From Ixodes scapularis (taxonomy: Eukaryota; Arthropoda; Arachnida; Ixodida; Ixodidae), in contig NW_024609836.1 in NCBI RefSeq assembly GCF_016920785.2, forward strand, positions 61,111,930 through 61,175,929: a stretch of DNA of 64,000 nt, in the 5' to 3' direction. Numbering within the stretch: position 1 is the first letter of the stretch; the number at the start of each line of letters is the position of its first letter. This document shows positions 1 through 15,000 of the stretch, piece after piece. Under the pieces are notes generated by a model. That model worked only from the letters and a program-made list of their open reading frames with translations, had not been told where the DNA came from and searched no databases. The position numbers were made by a program, and so were the translations under genes.

Positions 1-3000
1 TCAAATGAGAATGGGTTCAAATGAGACGGGTATAAATAAGAAAGGGTCGAAACGCGAAAGGTTAAAACGAGAAGGGCGTTTTGCGAATGGGTTCAAACGA
101 GAAGGGTTCAAATGAGAATGGGTTCAAATGAGACGGGTACAAATAAGAAAGGGTCGAAACGCGAAAGGTTAAAACGCGAAGGGCGTTTTGCGAATGGGTT
201 CAAACGAGAAGGGTTCAAATGAGAATGGGTTCAAATGAGACGGGTACAAATAAGAAAGGGTCGAAACGCGAAAGGTTAAAACGAGAAGGGCGTTTTGCGA
301 ATGGGTTCAAACGAGAAGGGTTCAAATGAGAATGGGTTCAAATGAGACGGGTACAAATAAGAAAGGGTCGAAACGCGAAAGGTTAAAACGCGAAGGGCGT
401 TTTGCGAATGGGTTCAAACGAGAAGGGTTCAAATGAGAATGGGTTCAAATGAGACGGGTACAAATAAGAAAGGGTCGAAACGCGAAAGGTTAAAACGAGA
501 AGGGCGTTTTGCGAATGGGTTCAAACGAGAAGGGTTCAAATGAGAATGGGTTCAAATGAGACGGGTATAAATAAGAAAGGGTCGAAACGCGAAAGGTTAA
601 AACGAGAAGGGCGTTTTGCGAATGGGTTCAAACGAGAAGGGTTCAAATGAGAATGGGTTCAAATGAGACGGGTACAAATAAGAAAGGGTCGAAACGCGAA
701 AGGTTAAAACGAGAAGGGCGTTTTGCGAATGGGTTCAAACGAGAAGGGTTCAAATGAGAATGGGTTCAAATGAGACGGGTATAAATAAGAAAGGGTCGAA
801 ACGCGAAAGGTTAAAACGAGAAGGGCGTTTTGCGAATGGGTTCAAACGAGAAGGGTTCAAATGAGAATGGGTTCAAATGAGACGGGTACAAATAAGAAAG
901 GGTCGAAACGCGAAAGGTTAAAACGCGAAGGGCGTTTTGCGAATGGGTTCAAACGAGAAGGGTTCAAATGAGAATGGGTTCAAATGAGACGGGTATAAAT
1001 AAGAAAGGGTCGAAACGCGAAAGGTTAAAACGAGAAGGGCGTTTTGCGAATGGGTTCAAACGAGAAGGGTTCAAATGAGAATGGGTTCAAATGAGACGGG
1101 TACAAATAAGAAAGGGTCGAAACGCGAAAGGTTAAAACGAGAAGGGCGTTTTGCGAATGGGTTCAAACGAGAAGGGTTCAAATGAGAATGGGTTCAAATG
1201 AGACGGGTACAAATAAGAAAGGGTCGAAACGCGAAAGGTTAAAACGAGAAGGGCGTTTTGCGAATGGGTTCAAACGAGAAGGGTTCAAATGAGAATGGGT
1301 TCAAATGAGACGGGTATAAATAAGAAAGGGTCGAAACGCGAAAGGTTAAAACGAGAAGGGCGTTTTGCGAATGGGTTCAAACGAGAAGGGTTCAAATGAG
1401 AATGGGTTCAAATGAGACGGGTACAAATAAGAAAGGGTCGAAACGCGAAAGGTTAAAACGAGAAGGGCGTTTTGCGAATGGGTTCAAACGAGAAGGGTTC
1501 AAATGAGAATGGGTTCAAATGAGACGGGTACAAATAAGAAAGGGTCGAAACGCGAAAGGTTAAAACGAGAAGGGCGTTTTGCGAATGGGTTCAAACGAGA
1601 AGGGTTCAAATGAGAATGGGTTCAAATGAGACGGGTACAAATAAGAAAGGGTCGAAACGCGAAAGGTTAAAACGAGAAGGGCGTTTTGCGAATGGGTTCA
1701 AACGAGAAGGGTTCAAATGAGAATGGGTTCAAATGAGACGGGTATAAATAAGAAAGGGTCGAAACGCGAAAGGTTAAAACGAGAAGGGCGTTTTGCGAAT
1801 GGGTTCAAACGAGAAGGGTTCAAATGAGAATGGGTTCAAATGAGACGGGTACAAATAAGAAAGGGTCGAAACGCGAAAGGTTAAAACGCGAAGGGCGTTT
1901 TGCGAATGGGTTCAAACGAGAAGGGTTCAAATGAGAATGGGTTCAAATGAGACGGGTATAAATAAGAAAGGGTCGAAACGCGAAAGGTTAAAACGAGAAG
2001 GGCGTTTTGCGAATGGGTTCAAACGAGAAGGGTTCAAATGAGAATGGGTTCAAATGAGACGGGTACAAATAAGAAAGGGTCGAAACGCGAAAGGTTAAAA
2101 CGCGAAGGGCGTTTTGCGAATGGGTTCAAACGAGAAGGGTTCAAATGAGAATGGGTTCAAATAAGACGGGTACAAATAAGAAAGGGTCGAAACGCGAAAG
2201 GTTAAAACGAGAAGGGCGTTTTGCGAATGGGTTCAAACGAGAAGGGTTCAAATGAGAATGGGTTCAAATAAGACGGGTACAAATAAGAAAGGGTCGAAAC
2301 GCGAAAGGTTAAAACGAGAAGGGCGTTTTGCGAATGGGTTCAAACGAGAAGGGTTCAAATGAGAATGGGTTCAAATGAGACGGGTACAAATAAGAAAGGG
2401 TCGAAACGCGAAAGGTTAAAACGAGAAGGGCGTTTTGCGAATGGGTTCAAACGAGAAGGGTTCAAATGAGAATGGGTTCAAATGAGACGGGTATAAATAA
2501 GAAAGGGTCGAAACGCGAAAGGTTAAAACGAGAAGGGCGTTTTGCCAATGGGTTCAAACGAGAAGGGTTCAAATGAGAATGGGTTCAAATGAGACGGGTA
2601 CAAATAAGAAAGGGTCGAAACGCGAAAGGTTAAAACGAGAAGGGCGTTTTGCGAATGGGTTCAAACGAGAAGGGTTCAAATGAGAATGGGTTCAAATGAG
2701 ACGGGTACAAATAAGAAAGGGTCGAAACGCGAAAGGTTAAAACGAGAAGGGCGTTTTGCGAATGGGTTCAAACGAGAAGGGTTCAAATGAGAATGGGTTC
2801 AAATGAGACGGGTACAAATAAGAAAGGGTCGAAACGCGAAAGGTTAAAACGAGAAGGGCGTTTTGCGAATGGGTTCAAACGAGAAGGGTTCAAATGAGAA
2901 TGGGTTCAAATGAGACGGGTATAAATAAGAAAGGGTCGAAACGCGAAAGGTTAAAACGAGAAGGGCGTTTTGCGAATGGGTTCAAACGAGAAGGGTTCAA

Positions 3001-6000
3001 ATGAGAATGGGTTCAAATGAGACGGGTACAAATAAGAAAGGGTCGAAACGCGAAAGGTTAAAACGCGAAGGGCGTTTTGCGAATGGGTTCAAACGAGAAG
3101 GGTTCAAATGAGAATGGGTTCAAATGAGACGGGTACAAATAAGAAAGGGTCGAAACGCGAAAGGTTAAAACGCGATGGGCGTTTTGCGAATGGGTTCAAA
3201 CGAGAAGGGTTCAAATGAGAATGGGTTCAAATGAGACGGGTATAAATAAGAAAGGGTCGAAACGCGAAAGGTTAAAACGAGAAGGGCGTTTTGCGAATGG
3301 GTTCAAACGAGAAGGGTTCAAATGAGAATGGGTTCAAATGAGACGGGTACAAATAAGAAAGGGTCGAAACGCGAAAGGTTAAAACGCGAAGGGCGTTTTG
3401 CGAATGGGTTCAAACGAGAAGGGTTCAAATGAGAATGGGTTCAAATGAGACGGGTACAAATAAGAAAGGGTCGAAACGCGAAAGGTTAAAACGAGAAGGG
3501 CGTTTTGCGAATGGGTTCAAACGAGAAGGGTTCAAATGAGAATGGGTTCAAATGAGACGGGTATAAATAAGAAAGGGTCGAAACGCGAAAGGTTAAAACG
3601 CGAAGGGCGTTTTGCGAATGGGTTCAAACGAGAAGGGTTCAAATGAGAATGGGTTCAAATGAGACGGGTATAAATAAGAAAGGGTCGAAACGCGAAAGGT
3701 TAAAACGAGAAGGGCGTTTTGCGAATGGGTTCAAACGAGAAGGGTTCAAATGAGAATGGGTTCAAATGAGACGGGTACAAATAAGAAAGGGTCGAAACGC
3801 GAAAGGTTAAAACGCGAAGGGCGTTTTGCGAATGGGTTCAAACGAGAAGGGTTCAAATGAGAATGGGTTCAAATGAGACGGGTATAAATAAGAAAGGGTC
3901 GAAACGCGAAAGGTTAAAACGCGAAGGGCGTTTTGCGAATGGGTTCAAACGAGAAGGGTTCAAATGAGAATGGGTTCAAATAAGACGGGTATAAATAAGA
4001 AAGGGTCGAAACGCGAAAGGTTAAAACGCGAAGGGCGTTTTGCGAATGGGTTCAAACGAGAAGGGTTCAAATGAGAATGGGTTCAAATGAGACGGGTACA
4101 AATAAGAAAGGGTCGAAACGCGAAAGGTTAAAACGCGAAGGGCGTTTTGCGAATGGGTTCAAACGAGAAGGGTTCAAATGAGAATGGGTTCAAATGAGAC
4201 GGGTATAAATAAGAAAGGGTCGAAACGCGAAAGGTTAAAACGAGAAGGGCGTTTTGCGAATGGGTTCAAACGAGAATGGTTCAAATGAGAATGGGTTCAA
4301 ATGAGACGGGTACAAATAAGAAAGGGTCGAAACGCGAAAGGTTAAAACGCGAAGGGCGTTTTGCGAATGGGTTCAAACGAGAAGGGTTCAAATGAGAATG
4401 GGTTCAAATGAGACGGGTACAAATAAGAAAGGGTCGAAACGCGAAAGGTTAAAACGCGAAGGGCGTTTTGCGAATGGGTTCAAATGAGAAGGGTTCAAAT
4501 GAGAATGGGTTCAAATGAGACGGGTATAAATAAGAAAGGGTCGAAACGCGAAAGGTTAAAACGAGAAGGGCGTTTTGCGAATGGGTTCAAACGAGAAGGG
4601 TTCAAATGAGAATGGGTTCAAATGAGACGGGTACAAATAAGAAAGGGTCGAAAGGCGAAAGGTTAAAACGCGAAGGGCGTTTTGCGAATGGGTTCAAACG
4701 AGAAGGGTTCAAATGAGAATGGGTTCAAATGAGACGGGTACAAATAAGAAAGGGTCGAAAGGCGAAAGGTTAAAACGCGAAGGGCGTTTTGCGAATGGGT
4801 TCAAATGAGAAGGGTTCAAATGAGAATGGGTTCAAATGAGACGGGTACAAATAAGAAAGGGTCGAAAGGCGAAAGGTTAAAACGCGAAGGGCGTTTTGCG
4901 AATGGGTTCAAACGAGAAGGTTCAAATGAGAATGGGTTCAAATGAGACGGGTATAAATAAGAAAGGGTCGAAACGCGAAAGGTTAAAACGCGAAGGGCGT
5001 TTTGCGAATGGGTTCAAACGAGAAGGGTTCAAATGAGAATGGGTTCAAATGAGACGGGTACAAATAAGAAAGGGTCGAAACGCGAAAGGTTAAAACGCGA
5101 AGGGCGTTTTGCGAATGGGTTCAAACGAGAAGGGTTCAAATGAGAATGGGTTCAAATGAGACGGGTATAAATAAGAAAGGGTCGAAACGCGAAAGGTTAA
5201 AACGAGAAGGGCGTTTTGCGAATGGGTTCAAACGAGAAGGGTTCAAATGAGAATGGGTTCAAATGAGACGGGTACAATAAGAAAGGGTCGAAACGCGAAA
5301 GGTTAAAACGCGAAGGGCGTTTTGCGAATGGGTTCAAACGAGAAGGGTTCAAATGAGAATGGGTTCAAATGAGACGGGTACAAATAAGAAAGGGTCGAAA
5401 CGCGAAAGGTTAAAACGCGAAGGGCGTTTTGCGAATGGGTTCAAACGAGAAGGGTTCAAATGAGAATGGGTTCAAATGAGACGGGTATAAATAAGAAAGG
5501 GTCGAAACGCGAAAGGTTAAAACGCGAAGGGCGTTTTGCGAATGGGTTCAAACGAGAAGGGTTCAAATGAGAATGGGTTCAAATGAGACGGGTATAAATA
5601 AGAAAGGGTCGAAACGCGAAAGGTTAAAACGCGAAGGGCGTTTTGCGAATGGGTTCAAACGAGAAGGGTTCAAATGAGAATGGGTTCAAATGAGACGGGT
5701 ACAAATAAGAAAGGGTCGAAACGCGAAAGGTTAAAACGAGAAGGGCGTTTTGCGAATGGGTTCAAACGAGAAGGGTTCAAATGAGAATGGGTTCAAATGA
5801 GACGGGTACAAATAAGAAAGGGTCGAAACGCGAAAGGTTAAAACGCGAAGGGCGTTTTGCGAATGGGTTCAAACGAGAAGGGTTCAAATGAGAATGGGTT
5901 CAAATGAGACGGGTATAAATAAGAAAGGGTCGAAACGCGAAAGGTTAAAACGCGAAGGGCGTTTTGCGAATGGGTTCAAACGAGAAGGGTTCAAATGAGA

Positions 6001-9000
6001 ATGGGTTCAAATGAGACGGGTACAAATAAGAAAGGGTCGAAACGCGAAAGGTTAAAACGAGAAGGGCGTTTTGCGAATGGGTTCAAACGAGAAGGGTTCA
6101 AATGAGAATGGGTTCAAATGAGACGGGTACAAATAAGAAAGGGTCGAAACGCGAAAGGTTAAAACGAGAAGGGCGTTTTGCGAATGGGTTCAAACGAGAA
6201 GGGTTCAAATGAGAATGGGTTCAAATGAGACGGGTACAAATAAGAAAGGGTCGAAACGCGAAAGGTTAAAACGAGAAGGGCGTTTTGCGAATGGGTTCAA
6301 ACGAGAAGGGTTCAAATGAGAATGGGTTCAAATGAGACGGGTACAAATAAGAAAGGGTCGAAACGCGAAAGGTTAAAACGCGAAGGGCGTTTTGCGAATG
6401 GGTTCAAACGAGAAGGGTTCAAATGAGAATGGGTTCAAATGAGACGGGTATAAATAAGAAAGGGTCGAAACGCGAAAGGTTAAAACGAGAAGGGCGTTTT
6501 GCGAATGGGTTCAAACGAGAAGGGTTCAAATGAGAATGGGTTCAAATGAGACGGGTACAAAAAAGAAAGGGTCGAAACGCGAAAGGTTAAAACGAGAAGG
6601 GCGTTTTGCGAATGGGTTCAAACGAGAAGGGTTCAAATGAGAATGGGTTCAAATGAGACGGGTACAAATAAGAAAGGGTCGAAACGCGAAAGGTTAAAAC
6701 GCGAAGGGCGTTTTGCGAATGGGTTCAAACGAGAAGGGTTCAAATGAGAATGGGTTCAAATGAGACGGGTATAAATAAGAAAGGGTCGAAACGCGAAAGG
6801 TTAAAACGCGAAGGGCGTTTTGCGAATGGGTTCAAACGAGAAGGGTTCAAATGAGAATGGGTTCAAATGAGACGGGTATAAATAAGAAAGGGTCGAAACG
6901 CGAAAGGTTAAAACGAGAAGGGCGTTTTGCGAATGGGTTCAAACGAGAAGGGTTCAAATGAGAATGGGTTCAAATGAGACGGGTACAAATAAGAAAGGGT
7001 CGAAACGCGAAAGGTTAAAACGCGAAGGGCGTTTTGCGAATGGGTTCAAACGAGAAGGGTTCAAATGAGAATGGGTTCAAATGAGACGGGTACAAATAAG
7101 AAAGGGTCGAAACGCGAAAGGTTAAAACGAGAAGGGCGTTTTGCGAATGGGTTCAAACGAGAAGGGTTCAAATGAGAATGGGTTCAAATGAGACGGGTAT
7201 AAATAAGAAAGGGTCGAAACGCGAAAGGTTAAAACGAGAAGGGCGTTTTGCGAATGGGTTCAAACGAGAAGGGTTCAAATGAGAATGGGTTCAAATGAGA
7301 CGGGTACAAATAAGAAAGGGTCGAAACGCGAAAGGTTAAAACGCGAAGGGCGTTTTGCGAATGGGTTCAAACGAGAAGGGTTCAAATGAGAATGGGTTCA
7401 AATGAGACGGGTACAAATAAGAAAGGGTCGAAACGCGAAAGGTTAAAACGAGAAGGGCGTTTTGCGAATGGGTTCAAACGAGAAGGGTTCAAATGAGAAT
7501 GGGTTCAAATGAGACGGGTACAAATAAGAAAGGGTCGAAACGCGAAAGGTTAAAACGAGAAGGGCGTTTTGCGAATGGGTTCAAACGAGAAGGGTTCAAA
7601 TGAGAATGGGTTCAAATGAGACGGGTACAAATAAGAAAGGGTCGAAACGCGAAAGGTTAAAACGAGAAGGGCGTTTTGCGAATGGGTTCAAACGAGAAGG
7701 GTTCAAATGAGAATGGGTTCAAATGAGACGGGTATAAATAAGAAAGGGTCGAAACGCGAAAGGTTAAAACGAGAAGGGCGTTTTGCGAATGGGTTCAAAC
7801 GAGAAGGGTTCAAATGAGAATGGGTTCAAATGAGACGGGTACAAATAAGAAAGGGTCGAAACGCGAAAGGTTAAAACGAGAAGGGCGTTTTGCGAATGGG
7901 TTCAAACGAGAAGGGTTCAAATGAGAATGGGTTCAAATGAGACGGGTACAAATAAGAAAGGGTCGAAACGCGAAAGGTTAAAACGCGAAGGGCGTTTTGC
8001 GAATGGGTTCAAACGAGAAGGGTTCAAATGAGAATGGGTTCAAATGAGACGGGTATAAATAAGAAAGGGTCGAAACGCGAAAGGTTAAAACGCGAAGGGC
8101 GTTTTGCGAATGGGTTCAAACGAGAAGGGTTCAAATGAGAATGGGTTCAAATGAGACGGGTACAAATAAGAAAGGGTCGAAACGCGAAAGGTTAAAACGA
8201 GAAGGGCGTTTTGCGAATGGGTTCAAACGAGAAGGGTTCAAATGAGAATGGGTTCAAATGAGACGGGTACAAATAAGAAAGGGTCGAAACGCGAAAGGTT
8301 AAAACGAGAAGGGCGTTTTGCGAATGGGTTCAAACGAGAAGGGTTCAAATGAGAATGGGTTCAAATGAGACGGGTACAAATAAGAAAGGGTCGAAACGCG
8401 AAAGGTTAAAACGAGAAGGGCGTTTTGCGAATGGGTTCAAACGAGAAGGGTTCAAATGAGAATGGGTTCAAATGAGACGGGTACAAATAAGAAAGGGTCG
8501 AAACGCGAAAGGTTAAAACGAGAAGGGCGTTTTGCGAATGGGTTCAAACGAGAAGGGTTCAAATGAGAATGGGTTCAAATGAGACGGGTATAAATAAGAA
8601 AGGGTCGAAACGCGAAAGGTTAAAACGAGAAGGGCGTTTTGCGAATGGGTTCAAACGAGAAGGGTTCAAATGAGAATGGGTTCAAATGAGACGGGTACAA
8701 ATAAGAAAGGGTCGAAACGCGAAAGGTTAAAACGCGAAGGGCGTTTTGCGAATGGGTTCAAACGAGAAGGGTTCAAATGAGAATGGGTTCAAATGAGACG
8801 GGTATAAATAAGAAAGGGTCGAAACGCGAAAGGTTAAAACGAGAAGGGCGTTTTGCGAATGGGTTCAAACGAGAAGGGTTCAAATGAGAATGGGTTCAAA
8901 TGAGACGGGTACAAATAAGAAAGGGTCGAAACGCGAAAGGTTAAAACGAGAAGGGCGTTTTGCGAATGGGTTCAAACGAGAAGGGTTCAAATGAGAATGG

Positions 9001-12000
9001 GTTCAAATGAGACGGGTATAAATAAGAAAGGGTCGAAACGCGAAAGGTTAAAACGAGAAGGGCGTTTTGCGAATGGGTTCAAACGAGAAGGGTTCAAATG
9101 AGAATGGGTTCAAATGAGACGGGTACAAATAAGAAAGGGTCGAAACGCGAAAGGTTAAAACGCGAAGGGCGTTTTGCGAATGGGTTCAAACGAGAAGGGT
9201 TCAAATGAGAATGGGTTCAAATGAGACGGGTATAAATAAGAAAGGGTCGAAACGCGAAAGGTTAAAACGAGAAGGGCGTTTTGCGAATGGGTTCAAACGA
9301 GAAGGGTTCAAATGAGAATGGGTTCAAATGAGACGGGTACAAATAAGAAAGGGTCGAAACGCGAAAGGTTAAAACGAGAAGGGCGTTTTGCGAATGGGTT
9401 CAAACGAGAAGGGTTCAAATGAGAATGGGTTCAAATGAGACGGGTACAAATAAGAAAGGGTCGAAACGCGAAAGGTTAAAACGAGAAGGGCGTTTTGCGA
9501 ATGGGTTCAAACGAGAAGGGTTCAAATGAGAATGGGTTCAAATGAGACGGGTACAAATAAGAAAGGGTCGAAACGCGAAAGGTTAAAACGCGAAGGGCGT
9601 TTTGCGAATGGGTTCAAACGAGAAGGGTTCAAATGAGAATGGGTTCAAATGAGACGGGTATAAATAAGAAAGGGTCGAAACGCGAAAGGTTAAAACGAGA
9701 AGGGCGTTTTGCGAATGGGTTCAAACGAGAAGGGTTCAAATGAGAATGGGTTCAAATGAGACGGGTACAAATAAGAAAGGGTCGAAACGCGAAAGGTTAA
9801 AACGAGAAGGGCGTTTTGCGAATGGGTTCAAACGAGAAGGGTTCAAATGAGAATGGGTTCAAATGAGACGGGTACAAATAAGAAAGGGTCGAAACGCGAA
9901 AGGTTAAAACGCGAAGGGCGTTTTGCGAATGGGTTCAAACGAGAAGGGTTCAAATGAGAATGGGTTCAAATGAGACGGGTATAAATAAGAAAGGGTCGAA
10001 ACGCGAAAGGTTAAAACGAGAAGGGCGTTTTGCGAATGGGTTCAAACGAGAAGGGTTCAAATGAGAATGGGTTCAAATGAGACGGGTACAAATAAGAAAG
10101 GGTCGAAACGCGAAAGGTTAAAACGAGAAGGGCGTTTTGCGAATGGGTTCAAACGAGAAGGGTTCAAATGAGAATGGGTTCAAATGAGACGGGTATAAAT
10201 AAGAAAGGGTCGAAACGCGAAAGGTTAAAACGAGAAGGGCGTTTTGCGAATGGGTTCAAACGAGAAGGCTTCAAATGAGAATGGGTTCAAATGAGACGGG
10301 TACAAATAAGAAAGGGTCGAAACGCGAAAGGTTAAAACGCGAAGGGCGTTTTGCGAATGGGTTCAAACGAGAAGGGTTCAAATGAGAATGGGTTCAAATG
10401 AGACGGGTACAAATAAGAAAGGGTCGAAACGCGAAAGGTTAAAACGAGAAGGGCGTTTTGCGAATGGGTTCAAACGAGAAGGGTTCAAATGAGAATGGGT
10501 TCAAATGAGACGGGTACAAATAAGAAAGGGTCGAAACGCGAAAGGTTAAAACGAGAAGGGCGTTTTGCGAATGGGTTCAAACGAGAAGGGTTCAAATGAG
10601 AATGGGTTCAAATGAGACGGGTACAAATAAGAAAGGGTCGAAACGCGAAAGGTTAAAACGAGAAGGGCGTTTTGCGAATGGGTTCAAACGAGAAGGGTTC
10701 AAATGAGAATGGGTTCAAATGAGACGGGTACAAATAAGAAAGGGTCGAAACGCGAAAGGTTAAAACGAGAAGGGCGTTTTGCGAATGGGTTCAAACGAGA
10801 AGGGTTCAAATGAGAATGGGTTCAAATGAGACGGGTACAAATAAGAAAGGGTCGAAACGCGAAAGGTTAAAACGAGAAGGGCGTTTTGCGAATGGGTTCA
10901 AACGAGAAGGGTTCAAATGAGAATGGGTTCAAATGAGACGGGTACAAATAAGAAAGGGTCGAAACGCGAAAGGTTAAAACGAGAAGGGCGTTTTGCGAAT
11001 GGGTTCAAACGAGAAGGGTTCAAATGAGAATGGGTTCAAATGAGACGGGTACAAATAAGAAAGGGTCGAAACGCGAAAGGTTAAAACGAGAAGGGCGTTT
11101 TGCGAATGGGTTCAAACGAGAAGGGTTCAAATGAGAATGGGTTCAAATGAGACGGGTACAAATAAGAAAGGGTCGAAACGCGAAAGGTTAAAACGAGAAG
11201 GGCGTTTGGCGAATGGGTTCAAACGAGAAGGGTTCAAATGAGAATGGGTTCAAATGAGACGGGTACAAATAAGAAAGGGTCGAAACGCGAAAGGTTAAAA
11301 CGCGAAGGGCGTTTTGCGAATGGGTTCAAACGAGAAGGGTTCAAATGAGAATGGGTTCAAATGAGACGGGTACAAATAAGAAAGGGTCGAAACGCGAAAG
11401 GTTAAAACGAGAAGGGCGTTTTGCGAATGGGTTCAAACGAGAAGGGTTCAAATGAGAATGGGTTCAAATGAGACGGGTACAAATAAGAAAGGGTCGAAAC
11501 GCGAAAGGTTAAAACGAGAAGGGCGTTTTGCGAATGGGTTCAAACGAGAAGGGTTGAAATGAGAATGGGTTCAAATGAGACGGGTACAAATAAGAAAGGG
11601 TCGAAACGCGAAAGGTTAAAACGAGAAGGGCGTTTTGCGAATGGGTTCAAACGAGAAGGGTTCAAATGAGAATGGGTTCAAATGAGACGGGTATAAATAA
11701 GAAAGGGTCGAAACGCGAAAGGTTAAAACGAGAAGGGCGTTTTGCGAATGGGTTCAAACGAGAAGGGTTCAAATGAGAATGGGTTCAAATGAGACGGGTA
11801 CAAATAAGAAAGGGTCGAAACGCGAAAGGTTAAAACGAGAAGGGCGTTTTGCGAATGGGTTCAAACGAGAAGGGTTCAAATGAGAATGGGTTCAAATGAG
11901 ACGGGTACAAATAAGAAAGGGTCGAAACGCGAAAGGTTAAAACGCGAAGGGCGTTTTGCGAATGGGTTCAAACGAGAAGGGTTCAAATGAGAATGGGTTC

Positions 12001-15000
12001 AAATGAGACGGGTATAAATAAGAAAGGGTCGAAACGCGAAAGGTTAAAACGCGAAGGGCGTTTTGCGAATGGGTTCATACGAGAAGGGTTCAAATGAGAA
12101 TGGGTTCAAATGAGACGGGTATAAATAAGAAAGGGTCGAAACGCGAAAGGTTAAAACGAGAAGGGCGTTTTGCGAATGGGTTCAAACGAGAAGGGTTCAA
12201 ATGAGAATGGGTTCAAATGAGACGGGTACAAATAAGAAAGGGTCGAAACGCGAAAGGTTAAAACGAGAAGGGCGTTTTGCGAATGGGTTCAAACGAGAAG
12301 GGTTCAAATGAGAATGGGTTCAAATGAGACGGGTACAAATAAGAAAGGGTCGAAACGCGAAAGGTTAAAACGCGAAGGGCGTTTTGCGAATGGGTTCAAA
12401 CGAGAAGGGTTCAAATGAGAATGGGTTCAAATGAGACGGGTATAAATAAGAAAGGGTCGAAACGCGAAAGGTTAAAACGAGAAGGGCGTTTTGCGAATGG
12501 GTTCAAACGAGAAGGGTTCAAATGAGAATGGGTTCAAATGAGACGGGTACAAATAAGAAAGGGTCGAAACGCGAAAGGTTAAAACGCGAAGGGCGTTTTG
12601 CGAATGGGTTCAAACGAGAAGGGTTCAAATGAGAATGGGTTCAAATGAGACGGGTACAAATAAGAAAGGGTCGAAACGCGAAAGGTTAAAACGAGAAGGG
12701 CGTTTTGCGAATGGGTTCAAACGAGAAGGGTTCAAATGAGAATGGGTTCAAATGAGACGGGTACAAATAAGAAAGGGTCGAAACGCGAAAGGTTAAAACG
12801 AGAAGGGCGTTTTGCGAATGGGTTCAAACGAGAAGGGTTCAAATGAGAATGGGTTCAAATGAGACGGGTACAAATAAGAAAGGGTCGAAACGCGAAAGGT
12901 TAAAACGCGAAGGGCGTTTTGCGAATTGGTTCAAACGAGAAGGGTTCAAATGAGAATGGGTTCAAATGAGACGGGTACAAATAAGAAAGGGTCGAAACGC
13001 GAAAGGTTAAAACGAGAAGGGCGTTTTGCGAATGGGTTCAAACGAGAAGGGTTCAAATGAGAATGGGTTCAAATGAGACGGGTACAAATAAGAAAGGGTC
13101 GAAACGCGAAAGGTTAAAACGCGAAGGGCGTTTTGCGAATGGGTTCAAACGAGAAGGGTTCAAATGAGAATGGGTTCAAATGAGACGGGTATAAATAAGA
13201 AAGGGTCGAAACGCGAAAGGTTAAAACGAGAAGGGCGTTTTGCGAATGGGTTCAAACGAGAAGGGTTCAAATGAGAATGGGTTCAAATGAGACGGGTACA
13301 AATAAGAAAGGTTCGAAACGCGAAAGGTTAAAACGCGAAGGGCGTTTTGCGAATGGGTTCAAACGAGAAGGGTTCAAATGAGAATGGGTTCAAATGAGAC
13401 GGGTACAAATAAGAAAGGGTCGAAACGCGAAAGGTTAAAACGAGAAGGGCGTTTTGCGAATGGGTTCAAACGAGAAGGGTTCAAATGAGAATGGGTTCAA
13501 ATGAGACGGGTACAAATAAGAAAGGGTCGAAACGCGAAAGGTTAAAACGAGAAGGGCGTTTTGCGAATGGGTTCAAACGAGAAGGGTTCAAATGAGAATG
13601 GGTTCAAATGAGACGGGTATAAATAAGAAAGGGTCGAAACGCGAAAGGTTAAAACGAGAAGGGCGTTTTGCGAATGGGTTCAAACGAGAAGGGTTCAAAT
13701 GAGAATGGGTTCAAATGAGACGGGTACAAATAAGAAAGGGTCGAAACGCGAAAGGTTAAAACGCGAAGGGCGTTTTGCGAATGGGTTCAAACGAGAAGGG
13801 TTCAAATGAGAATGGGTTCAAATGAGACGGGTACAAATAAGAAAGGGTCGAAACGCGAAAGGTTAAAACGAGAAGGGCGTTTTGCGAATGGGTTCAAACG
13901 AGAAGGGTTCAAATGAGAATGGGTTCAAATGAGACGGGTACAAATAAGAAAGGGTCGAAACGCGAAAGGTTAAAACGAGAAGGGCGTTTTGCGAATGGGT
14001 TCAAACGAGAAGGGTTCAAATGAGAATGGGTTCAAATGAGACGGGTACAAATAAGAAAGGGTCGAAACGCGAAAGGTTAAAACGCGAAGGGCGTTTTGCG
14101 AATTGGTTCAAACGAGAAGGGTTCAAATGAGAATGGGTTCAAATGAGACGGGTACAAATAAGAAAGGGTCGAAACGCGAAAGGTTAAAACGAGAAGGGCG
14201 TTTTGCGAATGGGTTCAAACGAGAAGGGTTCAAATGAGAATGGGTTCAAATGAGACGGGTACAAATAAGAAAGGGTCGAAACGCGAAAGGTTAAAACGCG
14301 AAGGGCGTTTTGCGAATGGGTTCAAACGAGAAGGGTTCAAATGAGAATGGGTTCAAATGAGACGGGTATAAATAAGAAAGGGTCGAAACGCGAAAGGTTA
14401 AAACGAGAAGGGCGTTTTGCGAATGGGTTCAAACGAGAAGGGTTCAAATGAGAATGGGTTCAAATGAGACGGGTACAAATAAGAAAGGTTCGAAACGCGA
14501 AAGGTTAAAACGCGAAGGGCGTTTTGCGAATGGGTTCAAACGAGAAGGGTTCAAATGAGAATGGGTTCAAATGAGACGGGTACAAATAAGAAAGGGTCGA
14601 AACGCGAAAGGTTAAAACGAGAAGGGCGTTTTGCGAATGGGTTCAAACGAGAAGGGTTCAAATGAGAATGGGTTCAAATGAGACGGGTACAAATAAGAAA
14701 GGGTCGAAACGCGAAAGGTTAAAACGAGAAGGGCGTTTTGCGAATGGGTTCAAACGAGAAGGGTTCAAATGAGAATGGGTTCAAATGAGACGGGTACAAA
14801 TAAGAAAGGGTGGAAACGCGAAAGGTTAAAACGCGAAGGGCGTTTTGCGAATGGGTTCAAACGAGAAGGGTTCAAATGAGAATGGGTTCAAATGAGACGG
14901 GTATAAATAAGAAAGGGTCGAAACGCGAAAGGTTAAAACGCGAAGGGCGTTTTGCGAATGGGTTCAAACGAGAAGGGTTCAAATGAGAATGGGTTCAAAT

